From Cunninghamia lanceolata (taxonomy: Eukaryota; Streptophyta; Pinopsida; Cupressales; Cupressaceae): a stretch of 64,000 nucleotides of DNA. The stretch is from assembly GCA_027924645.1 (NCBI GenBank), contig BSBN01000888.1:17930501-17994500 (forward strand), read 5' to 3'. Positions 10,688-22,394 of the stretch are shown here, one piece after another. The notes under the pieces are model-generated. The model saw only the letters and a program-made list of their open reading frames with translations. It had not been told where the DNA came from and ran no database searches. Positions within the stretch are counted from its first letter, which is position 1; each line of letters starts with the position of its first letter. The position numbers and the translations under genes are program-made.

Positions 10688-12142
10688 TAGCATTTCTGCT
10701 TGCTTTTCTGTGATGATGGGGTTACTGCCTCAGGTAGTGCCTCTGGGAACCAGAACTTGGTGGGCGAGGATCCTTTCAAGGGATGGAAAGGGGTGTTAAT
10801 AGGAAAGAAGACTCCTTCCCCTACAAGTGCGTCGAGGGTTCCAGTCCAAAAGGATTTAGCGGAAGGAATGGCTTTGGATATTCTTGATGACTTGGTTGAG
10901 GAAATAGTGGAAGCCAAGGATCTTGCCCTAGTCTGTAAGTTTTCTCACTCCGTCCTAATATTAAGATGGTAAGGAAATGGGTGTCCAATCAGTGGAGGAT
11001 CAAAGGTAGCGTTTTGGTTATTATTATGGCAAGAGGGTTGTTTTTTATTCAAGTTTACGAATAGGGAGGATATGTTAGCTATTCTAGCAGGACGACCATG
11101 GCTCTATGGTACCCATTCCCTCACACTGTTCCCTTGGAAACCTAGGATTGATCCCAGCATGGATCTAAACCGATCTGTCCCCATTTGGGTGAGGCTACCA
11201 GGTTTTCCCTTGGAATATTGGGTTCAAAAGATATTTTCTGCTATTGGTAATACCTTTGGTCAGTATGTGACAGTGGATAATACCACTCGGACTAAGTCCT
11301 GTTGTTTGTATGCTCATTTTTGTGTTAATGTGGAGATTCACCAAACCCTCCCCATGTCCATAGAATTAAATTCTAAATATGGGACTTGGACCCAGCCAAT
11401 TCTCTATGAGAATGCTACTACTTTCTGTCAGATTTACAAGAAGAAGGGCCATTTAATGACCCATTGTAAGGCGAAGCAAGTGGGAGGTAATGCTGACCTT
11501 TAGAATGAGGTTGAGGATAACTCTCCCAAAAATGACATCGCTGTTGATTAGGGAATGGGGGGTAATGAGGAAATTGTTATCCCAGAAGAATATACTGAGA
11601 AGGATATGGAGAAAGATTGTCAGAAAATAGTATCAACTATAGATAACTTTCAGGTCCTCGATCAACAGAATAATTAGATTGAAGAGGGTGAGATACATTC
11701 CCAGGTGGTGGAGGCTATTGTTGAAGATGATGTGGCCCTGGGTCCAGTTGAACAGAATGCCCAACTCCCAAAAATGATTTGCAAAAATAGGGTTGTAACC
11801 TCCCAACCATTCTCTAAGCAGGATCCTCCTCTTGTAACTATGGTCAATTTCGGATTTCATGTAGACCAGGTAGCTATTCCTTCATTGACTGTTGATATTG
11901 GATCGAGTGGTAGTGGTAACGACCATGAGGATTGGATTACCGCTAACAAAAAGAACTGTAGGGCTAAAAAGTCTGTGGATGTTGGAACAAACTCTAAACA
12001 AGGAAGACCAACCCTCAGAGAAACAAGGCAAAGGGAGATTGCCAGGGAGATTGCTTGTGGGAAGCAAAAAAAACACTGGAGATCCAATCTCTTAAACCTT
12101 CTAAATGAGAATTCTATCTTGGAACTTGAGGGGCCTCAATAG
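10688..12142 (+). pseudogene. LINE ORF1: DUF4283-like RNA-binding protein
   Basis: The N-terminal open stretch (10700-10972) ends in ALVCKFSHS. With frame changes it continues into WVSNQWRIKG, then (11072 on) LAILAGRPWLYGTHSLTLFPW, VPIWVRLPGFPLEYW and FCQIYKKKGHLMTHCK. These are the DUF4283 and CCHC knuckle blocks typical of plant L1 ORF1; the second Cys of the knuckle is Tyr. The tail (11705-12142) is low-complexity and overlaps the ORF2 start at 12105. In L1 elements this protein coats the RNA. Here it is broken by shifts near 10970-11070 and stops near 11500-11690. Confidence 0.8.
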
Positions 12143-12760
12143 TCCCACCAAATAGTTTGAAGTGAAAAACTGTGTTCTGGACAATAAGTTAGATATTTTG
12201 TTACTTCAAGAAGTTAAGATGAATGAGGAGAGTTTTAAGAGGATAGCTGATTATATATGGCCCAAGGCTACGTTCTGTTTAAGCCCGGCTATGGGAGCCT
12301 CTGGAGGAATTGTCACTATGTGAAATGATGTTAAAATCCAAGGCTCACTGGTTGTCTCTAGTAAGTAGTTTTTGGTTGTTAACTTTTCTTTACCTTCTTT
12401 AAACTAGTCTTTAATCAATATCTATGCCCTGAACACTAGAGCCCTGAGAAAAACTTTGTGGACGGACTTGTGTAATACTCTTTCCATTTCCCCTCATTCC
12501 TGTTGGATGTTGGTTGGTGATTTTAATACTCCCTTATATCCTTCCAAGAAATCTGGGGGTATCCTTGACTATACTGATAGCATGCTCGACTTTGTAGATT
12601 TTATTAATTCCTTTGGGTTGATGGATGTGGAGCTGCAGAATCAGAATTTCACTTGGCCAAACAGAAGAAGAGGAGATCAAATGATTCAAGTTAAATTGGA
12701 TAGATTTCTTATTTCTAGCAATTGGGATAGCTATTAGAATATGAGTCTGGAGGCTCTTCC
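12105..12760 (+). pseudogene. LINE ORF2 endonuclease domain
   Basis: It begins MRILSWNLRGLNSPTK, the hallmark start of plant L1 ORF2 apurinic-type endonucleases (N in the first catalytic block), overlapping the end of ORF1. It continues with DILLLQEVKMNE (catalytic Glu), GASGGIV, INIYALNTRALRK and WMLVGDFNTPLY (catalytic D-x-N), then FTWPNRRRGD and LDRFLIS. In-frame stops occur at about 12150, 12320, 12366 and 12400. This domain nicks target DNA for target-primed reverse transcription. The final SDH block is partly recognisable as FDHSPIFF-like sequence at about 12770. Confidence 0.85.
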
Positions 12761-13589
12761 TAGAACCATGTTTGATCATAGCCCTATTTTCTTTAATTGG
12801 AAGGAATAGTGTAAAAGGGGTCCTATCCCTTTCAGATTTGAAGCGATGTGGATTAAACATAAAGATTTTAGAAATGTTATGGTTCAATGGTGGAAAATTC
12901 CCATTCATGGTACTCCTATGTTTAGGTTGATCAAAAAGCTCGTTCACATTAAATAGGAGGTTCGTGGGTGGAATAGATATAGTTTTGGTAATGTGTTTAT
13001 CTAGAAAAAACTATCTCTAGAAGATTAGCTGATCTTCAACAGTTAATGGCTCAAGGAGATGGTCCAGATGATATTAGTCAGGAGGAATGTGATCTAATTT
13101 CTGATTGGAAGAATCTTATGAGCAGAGAAGAGATTTTCTGGAAACAGAAGTCTAGGGTTCAGTGGCTCAAAGAAGGAGATAGGAATACTGATTTTTTCAT
13201 CTCTCAGCTATGAAACATAGGAAGGCTAACTCCATCTCAAAATTATGTTTGGAAAATGGCAATATTATCACTGAGGACAATGAGATTGGAGACCAAGCTA
13301 TGTTATTTTTTTAGAATTTATTGTCAGAGCAAGCTAACAATGCTGGGAATGGAAGGGTTATGGACCATTTCATTGATAAGATCCCCTACCTGATAACTGA
13401 AGAAGACAACATTGAAATGCTAAAACCTATCTTTGAAGAGGAGGTTCACGTTGTCCTATTTTTATGGGTCCTTTCAAAGCCCTTGGCCTGATGGCTTTCC
13501 TCTAATATTCTTTCAGTAATGTTGGGATATTGTGGTTGCTGATGTCACTGCTGTTGTTAGGGGTTTTTTCAGAATTGGTAAACTTCTAA

Positions 13590-14740
13590 AGTAGATTAAT
13601 AATACTTTTATTGTTCTTGTTCCTAAAAAGCTAAAGCCTATTCATCTCTCTAATTTTAGACCCATTAGTTTGTGTAATACCATCTATAAGCTATGCACTA
13701 AAGTGATTGTCCTAGGATTTCAACCTTTTTTGGATAAAATTATTTCCCCTTCTCAGAAAGGCTTTATCCCTAGTCGTCAAATTCTTGATGTTGTGATCTC
13801 CACTCATGAAACTATCCATTCTATGGACAAGAGCAAAATCCCTGGCATGGTTCTTAAGTTAGATATTTCCAAGGCCTATGATAGAGTTTCATGGAAATTC
13901 CTATTTGAAGTCATTAAAAAGCTTGGTTTTAATGATAAAATTTCCCTTCTCATTCGTGAGGTTGTTTCTACTACTAAATTATCAGTTCTAGTCAATGGGG
14001 TCCCTAGGAGTTTTTTCTCTTCCTCAAGGGGGCTTAGACAGGGGGATCCTCTCTCACTTTACTTGTTTATCATGATGGCGGAGGCCCTTGGGGGATATCT
14101 TCACTCTAAGATTACCTCTAATGAAATTGTGGGTATTAAACCTTCTTCCTCCATTCCTCCTATGTCAGTGTAGCAATTTGTGGATCATACCATCCTCTTT
14201 GGTAGCTCTTCTATCATTGAAGCTTGCAGTTGGAAGAATATTTTAATTGACTATGCTAAAGCTTCTGGAGAAAGCATTAAATTTCAGAAGAGTAATGTGT
14301 ATTTTTTAATACTCTGGCTGATCTCTGGCGAAAAACCATTAATATTATTGGTTGTACTGAAGCTGATCTTCATGCTATTTATCTTGGCCTCCCTCTTACG
14401 GTCAAGGAGGTGTCTCAAGGATTTTGGAATGGAATTCTAGAAAGAACTCAGAAAAAGTTGGTTGGTTGGAAGGGGAAATTACTCAGCAGTGTGGGAAATT
14501 ACAACTTTTACGAGCTTCTTTGCAAGGTATTCCTACTTACTTTCTATCCCTTTTTAAAATGCCTAGGTTTTTTGCTGACAAGTTGGAGCAGATTCAAAGA
14601 AAATTCTTATGGAGTGGGGTGGAAGACAAATAGAGAATGTCTTTGGTTAGTTGGGAGAAAGTTTGTCTTCCCAAATCTCATGAAGGTCTTAACATTAGAT
14701 CTGTCAAGAATATGAATAAAGCCTTCCTTTCCAAAATAAA
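13590..14740 (+). pseudogene. LINE ORF2 reverse transcriptase
   Basis: Blocks in order: FRPISLCNTIYKL, SQKGFIPSRQILD, VLKLDISKAYDRVSWKF (first catalytic Asp), SSRGLRQGDPLS, then QFVDHTILFGSSS, where the L1 FADD catalytic pair is replaced by VDH. After that comes a frame change near 14400 into thumb-like sequence (GWKGKLLSSVG). The 12760-13590 segment between endonuclease and this domain is the degraded linker. Multiple frameshifts separate it from the endonuclease and from the following zf-RVT region. Confidence 0.88.
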
Positions 14741-14954
14741 CTAGAATTTGATCCACAACCATAAAGATTGGGGGGACATTATGCAATCAAAGTATCTCCA
14801 TGGAACTAAATGCTTCAGTTTTCTTCACCAGGAAGGGCTCCCCCATCGATCTATTATCTAGAACAAACTGCTGAAGTCTAGATGTCTTCTAAAACATGGG
14901 CTTAGATGGAAACTGGGGAATGGAAATTCTATTAACTTCTGGGAAGATATTTGG

Positions 14955-15500
14955 TTGAATGATAAGGCCCTTGTTACTCAAGGAGACTATGGAGTTATTG
15001 CTGGCATTGCTACTCAGTTTTTTGGGGATAAAGTTTGCCATTATATTCACAATAATAATGGTATTAGGAGTTGGAAAACCCTCTTGGTTTGTTGTACTCA
15101 TCACCCTGAACTCGTTCCTAAGATGCGGTCTATTCAACATTTGATGCAGGGGGTCAGAATTCCTCTTTTCCCTAGGGAAGATGAGTTGTATTGGTGGCCG
15201 GATAAGAAAGGTCATTTTTCTATTAAGTCTGCTTACCATCTGCTAATCCCTAATGTGCATAAAAATAAGATTTGGCAGAAAGTTTGGAATCATAAATTTA
15301 TCCCTAAAATCAACATGTTTTGGTGGGCTACTATTCATAACAAAATCCTAACTCAGGATAACCTTCAGAGGAGGGGATTCACTTTGGTCAATAGGTGCTT
15401 TCTATACTTGGAGGAGGAAACTGTCTATCATTTAATTCTTCATTGTGATTTTTCCAAGGAAATTTGGAATATCATTTTAAGGAATTTTGACATTCATTAG
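14955..15500 (+). pseudogene. LINE ORF2 zf-RVT region
   Basis: The frame is open for about 180 codons. It contains DELYWWPDKKGHFSIKSAYH and KIWQKVWNHKFIPKINMFWW followed by TVYHLILHCDFSKEIW. This W-rich block with H/C residues is the zinc-binding region that follows reverse transcriptase in plant L1 elements (zf-RVT). A degraded linker of about 300 bases connects it to the RNase H. Confidence 0.85.
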
Positions 15501-15815
15501 GTTTGTAATTCTAATATTAGGGAAGTCATTGCCAATTGGTGCCCTACCTTCTCTCATCCTTCACTTATTGAGCTGTGGAACCAAACTCTGCCATGTCTTG
15601 GTTGGACCTTATGGAAAGAACGTAATAATAGAATATTTAGGGATGCTGCTAAGGATTCTTCTCAAGTTTTTCATTCCTTTTCTAAGATCCTCATGGAAAG
15701 TGTGACCAATTCTAACATTAAAACTATAGAAAAACCTCTTTCTCAAGAAGAGGAGCAAATTGCGACTAATTAGAGAATTCTAAACCAAGTTCTGGCTCAT
15801 AATAATTCCAAATAG

Positions 15816-16283
15816 TTGCAGAGATTAAATACAAGATGGAGTCCCCCTAAGCCCTTTTGGCTCAAACTAAACTTTGATGGAGCATGTAAGGTGGATGGTA
15901 AGGCTAGTGGTGGTGGGATTATAAGGGATGACAAAGGGTGGGTGGTTGTTGCTTATGCTGGTGGTATTGGATTCCAAAGTAATGATTATGCTGAAGCCTT
16001 TGCTCTTCTATGGGGGGTGAAATTGGCTATTTCTCTTGATATTAGGCAACTATATATTCTGGGGGATTCCAAACTGGTTATAGATTCTGTTAATGACGTG
16101 TCGACTTGTGACTGGAAACTAAAAGATATTATAGTGGATATCCAGATACTTCTGCAGTGGATTCCCAGAGTTGATATCTCTCATATATATCATGAGGGCA
16201 ATGGGGTTGTAGATGCTCTTGCTGACCTTGGCCAACAATTTTCAAATTGGCGTTGTTGGCACCAAGCTATAACATCCCTTTAA
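15816..16283 (+). pseudogene. LINE ORF2 RNase H domain
   Basis: 155 open codons with WLKLNFDGACKVDGKASGGG (first catalytic Asp in NFDG), NDYAEAFALLWGV (catalytic Glu), LYILGDSKLVIDSV (catalytic Asp in GDS) and HIYHEGNGVVDALADLG (last His/Asp region). All catalytic positions appear kept. It is a plant RVT_3-type RNase H at the end of ORF2, ending with TAA at 16281-16283. It removes template RNA during element copying. Confidence 0.9.
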
Positions 16284-16314
16284 ACATAAGGGATTTAATT
16301 CAAAAGGAGATGAT

Positions 16315-18108
16315 GTGTCAATGATGACTCAGTATACCAGGAAAAATAGTTTATTTCGTCATCTTTGTTGGAAGATGCTGACATGTATCTTAAAGTATGT
16401 GTTTTTTTGTACTTCACGGCCCAATGTCATTTCTGCATCATTACTCCCTTGTGTTAAGGTGAGTTGCTTATCTACTAATTATAGAGAATGCCAAAAAATT
16501 ATGTTCGAGCATGGGAAGAGTAGGTATCAAATGGTTCGTAAGGCAGCTCTCATCAATGATAATGCATGTAGATTTATTATTATCATCATTCCCTATCAAG
16601 CAGTTAATTTTACCTCTCACAATAACTCTGTGAATCTCTGCATTTGGGGATTCTGTGCTTGTGTCTAGAAGGCTAAGATGGGAGGAGATAGGATTCGAAC
16701 GGAGCCAGTTTCCTATTGTGAGTTTAAGGACAATGTTGTGGTTTGGCACTACTATAAGGAAGGCGGTATCAACCCTTATTTAGAATGGCTTAATGGCTAT
16801 GATGAAAATCTATCTAAGTAATTTGCTAGATCCTGGCTAAACCATAGAGTCACTGTGGGGAGAATTAGGTTTGAGATTTCAGAGAAAGTTATTGCTATGG
16901 CATCTGACCTGTCGACCAAGGGGACGAAACTACAAAGGAAAGCTAAAGTGGTGGACCATTCAAACCACAAATGTTTCCTTGGGGAAGGCAAATAACTTGT
17001 TCCTTACCAGGGAGGGTTCAAACAGGCCAAGCTGCCACAACCGTGGGATGAAATGTGTTTTCTCCTAATGAAATACTTCACTCTGGAAGGGCGTTTTACC
17101 AAGTTTTACAATTACCATCTTCCTCTTCTAAATCATTTTAGATGTAATTCTCTAATTAGTTTCCCATTTTATTTACTGTCTTCCCTTGAGCATTTGATTC
17201 TTAGGGTTAAAGCTAAGTTGGCTAAGAAACCATCCAAGAAACTCATTCCCCTACACCGGGGTCTCATCCTCTGCTTATAAAATTTTCACCTTGCTCTTGA
17301 GCCACCTAAGCCTATCCAGACTCATAGTGGTGAAATGTCTGCCAACCCTGACGATACTGTTGTTTCTGAAGAGCCTTGCCCTTCCCTTGTTTCTCAAAAG
17401 TTGAAAGAGGTTTCTTTTTCTCTGTCTAGTGAGGAGATTCCCATGGTGACTGCTACCCACACTCTGGTCTCCAAGGGTAGTGTCAAGAGCAAAAAGAGGA
17501 AAATAAGGGAGAGTGAAGAGGAAATTGGGGTTGTTGTTGTAGGGACCCCTAAAAATCTTTGCAATAACCCTATGGGACCGGGTAGCAAATCTAATCTATC
17601 TGCTAAGAATTTGAAGGAGGGCTCTACCTCAGTGGTTAGGAGGTCAGGGAGGATTGCTGGAAAACCTGTGACCAAAGATAAACTTATTGATTATTTAGAG
17701 AGTGCGTCTAAAGAGTCCACTCAGGGTGAGGAGGCCAAGGTCATGGAAGTTTAGGAGATTTCCAAAGAGGTTGAGGGTAAGAATGGGAATAAACCGGTGG
17801 AGGTTTCTGGTGGTGCTATTGGTGATTATGAGGATAATGCTAACAAAGGGGGAAAGATGTTTGTGGAGGAATTTTCTAATGAAACAGAGGAATATGTTGG
17901 TTACAGGAATGACATTGCTATCATGAGGGGTCGTGTTGAGAAACTGGAGCAGTCTTTTTCCACCATGCTCAGGTGCACTATTTTACTTAATCTTTTTATG
18001 TTGCAGGATATTGGGACTACTGCTATTGTTGACAAAGAAGACAATTTCAAAAAGTTGGATGATTTTATTGAATCCTTGGCTAAGAGATGGGAGGTTCTTT
18101 CTCCTTAG
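16315..18108 (+). pseudogene. LINE third reading frame (ORF3), unrecognised product
   Basis: A single reading frame of about 598 codons, starting 32 bases after ORF2, is interrupted only by five stops (16666, 16819, 16993, 17278, 17752) and by no frameshift. The N-terminal half (to about 17250) is globular-looking, with aromatic-rich segments such as YKEGGINPYLEWLNGYDENL, RIRFEISEKVIAMASDL and YFTLEGRFTKFYNYHLPL. The C-terminal half is Ser/Lys/Glu-rich with a basic nuclear-type cluster (KSKKRKIRE), an RRSGRIAGKP motif resembling AT-hook or chromatin-binding patches, and a possible coiled coil near the end (RVEKLEQSFSTML). I do not recognise the family. It could be a captured gene or an element-encoded accessory protein. 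Confidence 0.6.
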
Positions 18109-18311
18109 TTCTAGTTTCTTTTATGTTGTTGATACTCTGCTATTTCATAATTACTCTTTTTTGGCTGGTTATGCTATCTATGTTGTTCATGTTGGTTAAG
18201 CGATTTATGCTGTGACTGTTTTGAGGCTCTTTTGTGTTGATGCCTCTAGGGTTTCTTTTTACTATTTTGTAAGGGTTCGGACCCTTGTTTTAGCTGCCTT
18301 ATTCAATGAAA

Positions 18312-19641
18312 AACTAAGGATTAGTTGAATTTTTCAAACTACCCAAGAACAGTTCAGGAAGTTCGAATGGGTTATGGCTTTCCCCACTGACCAAACTGAT
18401 CTCAATGGAGTTATCAAGGTATATTCAAGTCTATATAACCTTGAACATGTAAAATGTATGGAGGAGAAGAAGTTAAAAGAAATACAAACACCATTCTCCG
18501 CTATCTTTTTGTTATTTTCTAAATTTTTCTGTGTTTCCTGTAGAAACAGTCCATACAATTCTATAGTACGGCATTGGCATGAGTTCTATGTTGTTGGAAG
18601 GTGAAGTGTGGTAACATACCTCTCATTCAAAGGTGATTTGAGGCTATGACTTTGAATAGAAAGCAACTTGTTTACATTTCTGTTAAGACTATTTTATGAA
18701 ATTTATGTTTTCCTTGAGGAAACTCGCTGCATCAAGCCGTACACAGTGAAGGTACAGGTTTATCCTAGTCTCCTCATGTTTTGATTGCATATTACATTGA
18801 GTTATTTACCATTTGAATGTAGTTTGGTGTCTTAATAGTAGCATTGAAGGGAGATATAAGGTTTCTTTCAAAAACATTCCATTTAAAACCTAACAAGGGT
18901 TTTGGTTGAAATCCATGAATTCTCCCTCATTCCACTAATGTACGACCTCATAGATCAGTGGGATGGATTGTTGTTGTGTTTTTTCCATGCATTTAATAAA
19001 TATTTTGGGTAGAGAAGGTGATTTGTTGTTGTTTATGTGAAGGACCTAACAAAACCATGTGTTAGGTGATGTTTAAAGGCACATTAAAGGAACCATAGAT
19101 GCATTTTTGGGAATAGCAGAGAGTAGAAGTCTAAAACCCACAAAATACTTTGTTTTGGCATGTATTATAAATGTTCAAACCCTTAGTTGAGTTTTGGGCT
19201 TGCAGTCCATAGTAGTCTCTTTGTAATTTTGGCCTAATTGGGGCTCTAGGTCATAGAGAAGGTTATTGGTTGAGGTATTCCATCCAAAACAATCCATATT
19301 AAATTTGTGATATGTGATAGGGGCCATAATGGGTATCTACTGATTGTCTAAGATTTGTATTTGGAGGTCTGAGTCAAGAGTTATTAGGATTGTTGTCATT
19401 TTGTAGGGCTACAAGCCATTTTTGGGGTTTGTGAAGGAAGTACCAATCCTGAGTCTAGTCTTCCTTGGCCAATGGATGGAATAGGTCCCCTAACATCTAA
19501 AACCAACCTTTCCATGATGATCCATGAGTTTCTTTCTGCTATTCCCACTATTGTATAAAGACCTTTGATTTTAGGCTTTTGAGTAAAAGAGAACCTTGTC
19601 TTTCTTGTCCATCTTCTCCTATCCAATTTGACTCTACATTA
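18312..19641 (+). mobile_element. Element D 3' LTR, distal piece
   Basis: It continues the D LTR after the LINE, carries the second TATATAA (18432-18438), and ends CTCTACATTA followed by the duplication gttgt. The first-copy end reads CTCTACATCA, so the terminal CA is TA here (one transition). Confidence 0.85.
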
Positions 19642-20969
19642 GTTGTCCTAGTAGGGCTTCCTAGGCCTTGACCCTAATACAAACTCATGTGTAATCAATA
19701 TACCTTTCATGAGGACAAGGTAGCTGATCTTTCCATTATAGGCCTTCTCATCTCATCTCAAGCCTAAACAAGCACTTGAACCATGAGTAAGGCATCCACT
19801 TATCTTGTTTAGTGTGATTAACTACCCAACCCCTTAATTCATTAGTTAGGTTATCACTAAGTTAAGAAAATCTCACATGGGTTGTCCTGCACGCCACTTT
19901 GGGCTCCAGTCCCCATTGGGAGCCACTTCCCTACCTATAACTAGAATACCCTACTCATCAAGCATAGCAATTATCATCATAATAACAAGTATATAAGAAC
20001 CATGCAATGCATTAACCCTCTTGCATACCAACTTAATCATAAGGAAAATTTTCACCAAATATTGCCCATAGCTTCCATGTAAAGCAAACCATAACAAACA
20101 TATTTCTTTTACATTATCCAACATTTCCCCATTCAAAAAATTTGACACACTACTTAATGCATAATCAACACCATAATGAACCATATCATCCTTGCAAGAC
20201 TTTATTCCACATCATGACACTTTTACAATCATAGCATATACATGAAAATAAAAAATTAAAACCTATGCCTCTAGAAACAACTTCCTGAAATGACACAACA
20301 CTTGACACCATTAAAAACACAATAGTTTCACATCACACTAACTCTCAAAGCACATCATAAACTAGTACCCTTCAATAATATTTTAAGGAATGCAACATTA
20401 ATCCAAGCATGATCAATCATCTAACAATTATAAAGTGATTGTGAACAACATGGCAATAACCCTAAGGCATACAAATTAAACACAACAGTTGTTTACACTA
20501 TTTACACTAATGTAGATTTCATTAATAAAGATGACAATTTTGTATATACTATTAAATATAACTATATAATGAAGATTAAAATCCTATAATATTAGAATGG
20601 TATAAATATCTTACACTAGTTAGAATCAAAAGATACAAAACCTGAAGCTACAATAAAAGAACCTTGTTCTAAGGTTAGCTGTGGAGGAAAAGAATATAGA
20701 ACAACAAAACATTCCTATAGATCTAAAATCCTCATCAAATCTACCACACTTTTAACCACATACATATGATAGGATCAGCACAAAATGAATTTGTTGAGAA
20801 GGCTTTAGAAACTACCAACAATGCAAAATGTGAAAGCATAGACAGGGCACGTAGACTAATTGGTAGAATGCCTCAAAGAGAGTCATATGATGGAAAGAAA
20901 TGATCGTAGGATATGCACAAAATGAATTTGTTGAAAAAATCTCAAGGAAACAAAGTTCAAAAATATAGA

Positions 20970-21872
20970 GTTATTGGTGATGCAACTAACTGTTTTAACA
21001 GAGATGAAACAGGTGAGAGGTAGACAGTCACAAAATATTCATATCTCAAAAATGACAAACTAGGTATGGCTGATTGCTGGATGTGATTTAGATATCCAGA
21101 ACGTGCACCATATATAATTACATTAGAGAAACCCAGTTCGTAAAATTAATGTTCTGGCTAATGCAACAGAATACTAAAATAGAGATGAAATGACTAATAG
21201 GTAGACTATCACAAAATACTCATGTCTCAAAAATGACAAACTAAGTATAGCTGATTTCTAGATATGATTGAGATGTACAGGACCTGCACCATATATAAAT
21301 AAATTAGAGAAACCTAGTTTGCAAAAATAAAGTTATGGCTAACGCAACAAACTTCTAAAACAAAGATGAAATCAGTGAGAGGTAGATAGTCACAAAATAT
21401 TCATATCTCAAAAACAACAAATTCAGTATGGCTGATTTCTAGATATGATTTATATATTTTGGACATGCACCATATATAAAAAAATTAGAGAAACCTAGTT
21501 CGTAAAAAAAAATTATGGCTAACACAACAAACTTCTTAAACAGAGACAAAGTGAGTGAGAGGTAGACATTAAAAAAAAATTCATATCTCTAAAATGACAA
21601 ACTGGGTATGGCTTATTTATGGACATAATTTAGGTATTCTGGACATGCACCATATATAAGACAATTAGAGAAACCTATTTTGAAATAAAAAAGTTATGGC
21701 TACGTAACAGACTACTAAAACATAGACAAAATGAGTGAGAGGTAGACAGTCACAAAATATTCATATCTCAAAAATGACAAACTAGGTTTGGTTAATTTCT
21801 GAATATGATTTAGATATCTAGGATGTGAACCATATATAAACAATTTAGTGAAACCCAATGCATAAAAGTAAA
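20970..21872 (-). repeat. 180-bp tandem array in C 3' LTR (five units)
   Basis: The anchor GTTATGGCTAA(T/C)GCAAC-like sequence recurs at about 20970, 21151, 21332, 21512, 21693 and 21873. Each unit also repeats GAGAGGTAGACAGTCAC (plus-strand reading) and ACCATATATAA. Periods are 180-181 bases. The same array occupies the same LTR position in the other C LTR and, in the opposite strand sense, in solo LTR B. Confidence 0.9.
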
Positions 21873-22374
21873 GTTATGGGTAACGCAACAGACTGGATTC
21901 AGAAACTGTAGAAGAGAATTCACAGAATATTTTACTAAATCTAATGCAACAATAAATTAGATTAATATCTTAGTCCATACCTGAAATATTACTTCTATCA
22001 CATCTTCACAAAATTCCCAGCTCGCATCAAATTTCCCCCAAGTCTTTTCTTCTAGAAACTGAGGTTTATTGTGCCCAAAGAAAAATGAAATCTTCCTAAG
22101 AGAGAGAGCTCATGAAAACATAGAACATATTCTTCTATTTGAAAATGCATGCTTCCCCTCCAAATTATGTTTTTTAGATTTCAAAATAAATTTGAGCATA
22201 TATAACCACCCCCATGATTTCTTCTAGAAGATTCTCCTTTATTACTTTCTTACAATTTTCTATTTTTAACTGAACAATAATTTCTCTCTGATTATATTTA
22301 TTTTAGAATTTGCTATTTATTTCATTTACAACTAGACAAGATTGTTTTCTAATTTTATCTACTTTATTAAATTT

Positions 22375-22394
22375 TGTGTGTGTGTGTGTGTGTG
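22375..22394. repeat. (TG)10 microsatellite
   Basis: A dinucleotide run at the place where the partner LTR of C carries an (AT)82 run (51115-51278). Confidence 0.9.

Larger units (their letters stand above)
10596..18311 (+). mobile_element. L1-type LINE with three ORF regions
   Basis: About 7.7 kb inserted in the D 3' LTR. Order: short 5' leader; ORF1 with a DUF4283-like region and CCHC knuckle; ORF2 with endonuclease, reverse transcriptase, zf-RVT and RNase H; then a third frame (16315-18108); then a 3' end GCCTTATTCAATGAAAA with only a short A tail. The ORF1/ORF2 layout and the RNase H are typical of plant L1 elements; the third frame is not. No clear target-site duplication was found at the two junctions, so an insertion-associated deletion or later decay is likely. 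Confidence 0.88.
4010..19641 (+). mobile_element. Element D: Ty3 chromovirus with a LINE inside its 3' LTR
   Basis: The LTRs begin TGATGTAGGAGCACC (4010) or TGGTGCAGGAGCACC (10271) and end CTCTACATCA (5664) or CTCTACATTA (19641), giving TGATGTA/TACATCA terminal inverted repeats. The flanking duplication is gttgt at 4005-4009 and 19642-19646. Bridging D out restores the continuity of the C LTR seen in A (GGGTTGTCCT). The internal region 5665-10270 encodes degraded gag, protease, reverse transcriptase, RNase H, integrase and chromodomain in the usual Ty3 order. The 3' LTR is interrupted at about 10596-18311 by an L1-type LINE. Confidence 0.9.
10271..19641 (+). mobile_element. Element D 3' LTR, split by the LINE
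   Basis: The LTR consists of 10271-10595 and 18312-19641, which together align with the 5' LTR. Its sequence leaves LTR identity after GTCTATGTAAACCAA (10595) and resumes at AACTAAGGATTAG (18312), where the uninterrupted 5' LTR reads AAACCAACTAAGGAGTAG. Confidence 0.88.

Noticed and set aside
20970..21872. CRISPR-like array
   Set aside because: Units are 180 bp with no separate spacers, in a plant LTR; this is an ordinary tandem repeat.
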